Both the position numbers and the translations under genes were made by a program. Positions 59,486-64,000 of a stretch of 64,000 nucleotides of DNA are shown here, one piece after another. Under the pieces are notes generated by a model. It was not told the origin of the DNA, did no database searches, and saw only the letters and a list, made by a program, of their open reading frames with translations. The stretch's first letter is position 1. Every line of letters starts with the position of its first letter. The stretch comes from Psychrilyobacter piezotolerans (GTDB lineage Bacteria > Fusobacteriota > Fusobacteriia > Fusobacteriales > Fusobacteriaceae), in NCBI RefSeq assembly GCF_003391055.1, contig NZ_QUAJ01000003.1, positions 62,001-126,000 of the forward strand, in the 5' to 3' direction.

Positions 59486-59866
59486 ATGAATTATAAATTA
59501 GAACATGCCTGTATCAGAGTGATGGATTTGGAAAGATCGTTGGAATTTTATAAAAAAGCACTGTCTTTGGAGGAAGTAAACAGACTGGATTATTCTGAGT
59601 ACAAATTTACTTTAGTGTATCTAAGTGATGAAAATAGGAATTTTGAGATAGAGTTAACGCATAATTATGATACTGAAAAACCTTATGAATTAGGAAACGG
59701 ATTCAGTCACTTTGCACTGACTGTAAGTGACTTGGAAAAATCCCATGAATTTCATAAAAATATGGGATTAGAAGTAACTGATCTTAAGGGACTTCCAGGG
59801 GAAAAGCCCAGATATTATTTTATTACAGATCCAGATGGATATAAGATAGAAATTATAAGAAGGTAG
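59486..59866 (+). CDS. Lactoylglutathione lyase-like (glyoxalase I family)
   Basis: 126-residue VOC-fold metalloenzyme. The likely metal ligands are His 7 (LEHACIRV), Glu in FEIELTHNYD, His in NGFSHFALTV and Glu in GYKIEIIRR near the end, the H-E-H-E set of glyoxalase I. It would detoxify methylglyoxal as a thiol adduct. TTGGAGGAGAATAG precedes the ATG. Own terminator follows. Confidence 0.9.
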   Translation: MNYKLEHACIRVMDLERSLEFYKKALSLEEVNRLDYSEYKFTLVYLSDENRNFEIELTHNYDTEKPYELGNGFSHFALTVSDLEKSHEFHKNMGLEVTDLKGLPGEKPRYYFITDPDGYKIEIIRR

Positions 59867-59884
59867 AAGACATAAATAGAGATT

Positions 59885-59911
59885 AGAGGGATTTTATCCC
59901 TCTTTTTTTTT
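59885..59911 (+). terminator. Glyoxalase gene terminator
   Basis: AGAGGGAT-TTT-ATCCCTCT followed by nine T. Confidence 0.95.
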
Positions 59912-59929
59912 GAGGTAAATGATTTTTAG

Positions 59930-60140
59930 TGAGAATGTCTAAAGTTTTCGTCTTTAATACGAGTTCCTTTTCTCTTGAAAGAAAATGGAACCGAAAAGTT
60001 CAAGAAGTTCATAAATATCTTTGTAAGTAAGTCAAGGATCCCAGTTTCTTCTAGGGGTTCCAGAAGGACATATGGGGTGAGACGAAACTCGTAAGAGAAT
60101 TACTGTGAAGTGTGACGATTATGAACTTCACTTTTAACAT
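59930..60140. repeat. Dispersed modular repeat, copy F
   Basis: Same order as copy B but more diverged. Hairpin TTTTCT/AGAAAA (59968-59973, 59980-59985) with outer TTCC/GGAA; loop CTTGAA (59974-59979) pairs with TTCAAG (59999-60004). The 3' module with GACGAAACTCGTAAG lies at 60076-60128. It fills most of the 409-bp spacer before the SIR2 gene; the remainder is A+T-rich and holds that gene's unidentified promoter. Confidence 0.75.
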
Positions 60141-60275
60141 TTTTTCTAAATGAGATTAAAAACTTTACCTTCGTTTTTCTTATAAAATTCATAAAGGTAT
60201 AGGAGTAGGGATTATTGTTGTTACATTGAATAAGTAGTTGTAGTTAATGTAATTCAAAATTTAGGTGGTGAACAT

Positions 60276-63200
60276 ATGGATATAATCAGTGATATAGGAG
60301 AAAGAATAAAAGAATGTAGAATAAATAAAGATGTAAATGACTTAATTCTTAAGAATGAAAAAGAGATAAAAGAAAAATTAAAAAATTTAGATTTAGAAAA
60401 AGAAAAACTAGTATTTATATTGGGAGCAGGGATATCTATAGCTTATGGTTTGAAGTCATGGGATGAATTAGCTGATTGTTTGGTTGAAGAAGCTTACAAA
60501 ACAGACAAAATAAGTGAATTAGGAATGACTATTTTAAAGAGAAAAGATCCAAAGAATAAGATAACTACAATAAAAAAAATATTAGAAAAAGATGATGAAA
60601 AGAATGAAAGATATTATAAAATAATAGAAAAAGAGTGTTATTTAGGAAAAGAAGGTGAACTTTGGAAAGTGGAAGAGAAGCAAAATCTTATTTTAGAGAG
60701 TATAAAAAAAATTGATGAATACGATAATATAAAATATATTACAACCAATATAGATAAGTTATTAGAAGTGTATTTAGGTGAAGAAGAAGTTTCTATAAAA
60801 TTAGAGGATATATCAGAAAATAAAAAAATAGAAAAACTTCATGGGTGTATAGAAAAGAAAGAGATAGTTTTTACTCCTATGGAGTATATTGATTTTTATA
60901 GTAAAGAAGATAATAATAATAAATTAAATAAATTAGTAGGAGATTCTTCTCTAGTGATTTTTTTAGGAAAAGGATTGGAATCAGAAATACTTCAAGCTAT
61001 ATTAAAAAAAGAATATGAAAGAACGGATTTTTATATATTTAAATATTATGGAGATATTCCTACAAATGAATTAAATACAACCATAGATCTTGATAATCAG
61101 TGCTATAAAAATAGAAGAATTAAAATTTTACCCTATAATGATCACGCAAAGTTACCAGAGTATTTTGATGAATTAATCGGAGCAAATTTAAACTTGATTT
61201 CTCAAAGTACTTTAGATGAGCTTAAAGATCTTGATATAGGAAAGTTAAAAAAGAGGTTAAAAAATGAAGAAATGGTGAGAGGGTTGGCATTAAAATTAAG
61301 AGATGGATATTTAGAAGGTTATCTTCCAAAGATTAGTAAAGATGATTTAGTAACTTTATACTCTGAGAGGGAATCAATTTTGTCAAAATCTAAAGGAAAA
61401 GTAGAAGATATTTATTTAGAAGTCTTTGTAAAATATAAAGGCAAAGAGTTTATAGATGAAGTATGGGAAAATATGAATAAAAATAAAAATTTAGATGTTT
61501 GGAACTTAAAAACAATAGTTAGATTGAGTGAAGAAATAGATGAGGATCGATTAAAGAAAATATTTAATTTCATTGAGGGAAGAAAAGGTGGGTATAACGA
61601 TTATTTAATAGTTGAAATCTTTGAGGTTTTATTAAAAAAAATTAAAAATGAAGAATTTTTATATGAACAAATATTTGCAATAGAAAAGCAAAATAGTAAT
61701 TTAGAATTTAAATATTTTACCAGAGAGTCATTTGATAGATTTTTAGAGAGAAATATAGAATTAATAGACTACGAAATACTTCAAAAGATAATGTTAGGTA
61801 TAATAAATTCAATTGATTCAATATTTACAGGAAAATATGAAATGAAAGATGGGTTTATACCAACAATAGATCCAATTATTTTAATAGATATACTGGATGG
61901 GTTGAATTATTTTTTTGTTAAGGATCCAGATAATTTCAACAAGTTTTTTAAAGGTATTAAAGATTTTAAATTTGAAAAAATAAAAGAATTAAAAATATTG
62001 GGGTATGTATGTTCTATAAATCCATTACTATTAAATAAAATTGAGATTAAAGAAATAGTGGGGATTATTTCTATAACAGGAAGTATGTATTATCCACTTT
62101 TACAAAAAAATAAAGAGATTAAAGAAAAATTAAAAAATGTAGATTATGAAAAAGAAGTGGAGGATTTTTATAAAAAATTAGATAAAGTCCAAGATATAGA
62201 AGATATAATAGAATCTAAATTTTTTATATCTTCTATACTAGAGGATGAGAAAAATAAAATAAAATTTAAAGAGGAGCATAAAAGGGAATTAGAAATTTCA
62301 GATTATAAATTAACTAGAAAGATAAAAATTAATATAAGTGTGATGAAATTATTAAAAGAGAAAATGAATGAAGAAGAGTTTTGGGAAGAAATAAAAAGTA
62401 TATATTCGTTAGGTCAGACTAATGTAAATATATATGAAAAAGAAATATATTTTAAATATAAAGAAATAATTGATAAAACTCCTATTAAAATGCCGATTGA
62501 ATTTTATGAGAATTTATTTTATAAGGTAGAAGAAATTTTGGAATTAGAAGAATTGTATAAAAATTATATAGAGAAGGCAAGGCAGAAAAAATATTTTGAA
62601 ATTACTTATTCTTATCAAGAAGCTATAATAAATAAATTTAGAACCTTGGAAAATGATAATAAGTTAACTGACGAATATGAAGAGTTTGTAGAAAGGATAT
62701 TTCGAATAGGAGAGAGAATAGAAGGTATTTATGGAGATAAATTTTCTAAAAATTCTGGTGAAAATCCTTCAAGATATTTAAATTTAATGTTTTTACCGCT
62801 GTACTATAGTAATATGGATGATCAGGAAAAATTGAATCTAGTGTTAAAAAGAATTGATTCAAAGAAAGATGTTTTTCCAGATGGAGTAGATTATGAAATA
62901 GGTAGAAATTTATTTGAATTTTATGATATGAAAAAAAAAAAAATTTTAGAAGAGACAAAATGGAGAGAAATTTTAGAAAAAAAATCTAGTGGATTTATTA
63001 GAAGTTTTAGAGAGGCAAGAAATTCTAAAATGCCAAGGGAATTATATGAAGAATTATTTGAGAATAATTTCTTTATAGAGATGTTAAATGCAGGGGAATT
63101 AGAAAAAATAGATGTGGCTATATTTTGGGGATTGTTAATAGAAGGGATAAAAAAAGATACAAAAACTATAAAAAAATTAGATGAAATTAAAGAAATGAAT

Positions 63201-63770
63201 CAGTTTATTGTAGGAGAGATGATCTTATATATTGATAGATTGGGAAAAAGGTTTGGAGAAATTGGTTGCAATTCTCAAGATAAAGAAATGTATAAAACTA
63301 TAAAAGAAAAATTATTAAAAATGATTTTAGATCTTATAAAAAAAGATAAAGTGAAATGGATGGAAGGTTATTTTGATATGAATTTTTTAGACCTTTGTTT
63401 AGATGAAGAAATTATAAAAAATGAAAAACAAGTAATGGACATATTTATATATAATTTCGAAATCAAAAAATTAAATAAAAATGATTCTTTATTTTATCTT
63501 AAAAATAATCCTGAAAAGATATACGAAAAAATTAAAAAAATAGATAAATATCTTGCAGGTGTATTTATTATTTTCGTTGTAATGAACGGGTATAGATATA
63601 AAGAAAAATTATTAAAGAATAAAAAATTAATTAAGGAAAAGGAATTAAAAAAATTAAGTTTTAAAAATTTTGATAAAGATTTAAAAGAACTTATAAAGGA
63701 TTGTTTAATGGATGATGAATTGAAAATAGATATAGAAAAGCTAAAATTAAAGATACAATTTAATAACTAA
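60276..63770 (+). CDS. Large SIR2-domain protein, probable anti-phage NADase
   Basis: 1164 residues. The N-terminal SIR2 domain (about 40-300) has FILGAGISIAYGLKSWDELA (GAGIS at 50-54), YITTNIDKLLEVY (Asn 158, Asp 160) and KLHGC (His 189). It lacks the zinc cysteines of protein deacylases. The remaining ~850 residues are Lys/Glu-rich helices, perhaps HEAT-like. Length and layout resemble DSR2-type defence proteins that deplete NAD on phage infection. The gene is visibly more A+T-rich than its neighbours and lies beside a repeat, consistent with horizontal transfer. GGTGGTGAACAT precedes the ATG. No partner gene is seen in the window. Confidence 0.75.
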   Translation: MDIISDIGERIKECRINKDVNDLILKNEKEIKEKLKNLDLEKEKLVFILGAGISIAYGLKSWDELADCLVEEAYKTDKISELGMTILKRKDPKNKITTIKKILEKDDEKNERYYKIIEKECYLGKEGELWKVEEKQNLILESIKKIDEYDNIKYITTNIDKLLEVYLGEEEVSIKLEDISENKKIEKLHGCIEKKEIVFTPMEYIDFYSKEDNNNKLNKLVGDSSLVIFLGKGLESEILQAILKKEYERTDFYIFKYYGDIPTNELNTTIDLDNQCYKNRRIKILPYNDHAKLPEYFDELIGANLNLISQSTLDELKDLDIGKLKKRLKNEEMVRGLALKLRDGYLEGYLPKISKDDLVTLYSERESILSKSKGKVEDIYLEVFVKYKGKEFIDEVWENMNKNKNLDVWNLKTIVRLSEEIDEDRLKKIFNFIEGRKGGYNDYLIVEIFEVLLKKIKNEEFLYEQIFAIEKQNSNLEFKYFTRESFDRFLERNIELIDYEILQKIMLGIINSIDSIFTGKYEMKDGFIPTIDPIILIDILDGLNYFFVKDPDNFNKFFKGIKDFKFEKIKELKILGYVCSINPLLLNKIEIKEIVGIISITGSMYYPLLQKNKEIKEKLKNVDYEKEVEDFYKKLDKVQDIEDIIESKFFISSILEDEKNKIKFKEEHKRELEISDYKLTRKIKINISVMKLLKEKMNEEEFWEEIKSIYSLGQTNVNIYEKEIYFKYKEIIDKTPIKMPIEFYENLFYKVEEILELEELYKNYIEKARQKKYFEITYSYQEAIINKFRTLENDNKLTDEYEEFVERIFRIGERIEGIYGDKFSKNSGENPSRYLNLMFLPLYYSNMDDQEKLNLVLKRIDSKKDVFPDGVDYEIGRNLFEFYDMKKKKILEETKWREILEKKSSGFIRSFREARNSKMPRELYEELFENNFFIEMLNAGELEKIDVAIFWGLLIEGIKKDTKTIKKLDEIKEMNQFIVGEMILYIDRLGKRFGEIGCNSQDKEMYKTIKEKLLKMILDLIKKDKVKWMEGYFDMNFLDLCLDEEIIKNEKQVMDIFIYNFEIKKLNKNDSLFYLKNNPEKIYEKIKKIDKYLAGVFIIFVVMNGYRYKEKLLKNKKLIKEKELKKLSFKNFDKDLKELIKDCLMDDELKIDIEKLKLKIQFNN

Positions 63771-63805
63771 ATTAGAAAAGCTAAGAATATTGTATATAAA
63801 ACATA

Positions 63806-63852
63806 AAAAAGCTAGGGAAAATGGATTAATAGTTCAATTTCCATAGCTTTTT
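63806..63852. terminator. Bidirectional terminator after the SIR2 gene
   Basis: AAAAAGCTAGGGAAA (63806-63820) pairs with TTTCCATAGCTTTTT (63838-63852) with one mismatch and a long loop, between convergent genes. Confidence 0.75.
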
Positions 63853-63887
63853 ATTTTATGAGACCGCTATCTTCTTTGCAACCTTAG

Positions 63888-64000
63888 CTACATATTTACC
63901 TTGAAACGTGCGATTTCCAATTCATTTTCTGATGGTTTTTGGTTTCCATCTGCCCCTGGAAGGGGTATTACATCTCCTCCATATTGAGAGGGATAAATAC
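63888..64000 (-). pseudogene. WrbA-like flavodoxin oxidoreductase, 3' end, frameshifted
   Basis: The minus strand encodes YPSQYGGDVIPLPGADGNQ, then KPSENELEIARF, a clear C-terminus of a WrbA/type IV NAD(P)H:quinone oxidoreductase. It then runs into KVNM and a TAG at 63888. Shifting by one base just after ARF gives the expected ending QGKYVAKVAKKIAVS and a TAA at 63856-63858. One base appears to be missing in the AAA run near 63904-63906. The gene continues beyond the window, so only its end is seen. Confidence 0.75.

Noticed and set aside
60276-63770. SIR2 gene as a protein deacylase
   Set aside because: It lacks the four zinc cysteines and is far larger than sirtuins; a canonical sirtuin is already present at 47146.

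Overview
The window looks like chromosomal DNA of a low-GC, anaerobic, diderm fermenter, most likely a member of Fusobacteriota (the Ilyobacter/Propionigenium/Psychrilyobacter side would fit). This rests on the strongly A+T-rich codon use, a ptb-buk butyrate-forming pair, late cobalamin genes, a LolCE/LolD-type exporter and the overall protein style. No rRNA or tRNA gene is present, so the assignment is inference.

Layout. 1-6.4 kb: ttcA-like gene, then a leftward block with a deoxynucleoside kinase, ruvA, an rRNA pseudouridine synthase, cytidine deaminase, and deoB-deoD nucleoside catabolism. 6.5-12.9 kb: a TetR-type regulator carrying a degenerate GGDEF domain, uvrA, rpsO, and a two-gene LolCE/LolD-like ABC system. 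13-15.9 kb: ptb, buk and hibernation factor hpf. 16-20.5 kb: cobQ-cobU-cobS-phosphatase-cobT, the end of cobalamin synthesis. 20.5-27.8 kb: radC, ricT-like, a tRNA methyltransferase, a DinG-type helicase fused to a JAMM domain, and a 7TM-HD protein (PgpH-like). 28.4-33.9 kb: ybeY, a dgkA-PAP2 fusion, a lipase-like protein, efp, a secreted DNase-I-like protein and thiamine pyrophosphokinase. 33.9-38.6 kb: yfcE-galE (leftward), then a cation antiporter gene behind a yybP-ykoY (Mn2+) riboswitch but interrupted by one in-frame TGA, then a purine permease behind a guanine riboswitch. 39.3-40.7 kb: an XRE-TPR regulator followed by a small secreted-peptide gene that is one A out of frame. 42.5-46 kb: a malEFG-like sugar importer without its own ATPase. 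46-48.1 kb: radical SAM and sirtuin genes. 48.5-54.3 kb: a TPP riboswitch followed by HMP-type and thiamine-type ABC import genes. 55.2-59.9 kb: an exported protein, valS with a leader-peptide attenuator, a WYL protein and a glyoxalase. 60.3-63.8 kb: a very A+T-rich 1164-residue SIR2 protein that resembles anti-phage effectors. The window ends in a wrbA-like gene whose 3' end is frameshifted.

Regulation is unusually visible. Three metabolite or metal riboswitches each have a promoter and a terminator. The valS leader has a promoter, a ribosome-binding site, a 16-codon peptide with Val at codons 4, 6 and 8, a possible antiterminator and a terminator, laid out as in ribosome-mediated attenuation. 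The XRE-TPR regulator plus peptide has the layout of a Gram-positive-type (RRNPP) peptide quorum-sensing cassette.

Several long spacers (27.85-28.45, 48.13-48.5, 52.52-52.84, 55.77-56.0 and 59.91-60.24 kb) hold copies of one modular dispersed repeat. One module can fold as an H-type pseudoknot, with compensatory changes between three copies. The candidates I rate highest as undescribed systems are the valS attenuator, the regulator-peptide pair and the pseudoknot repeat.
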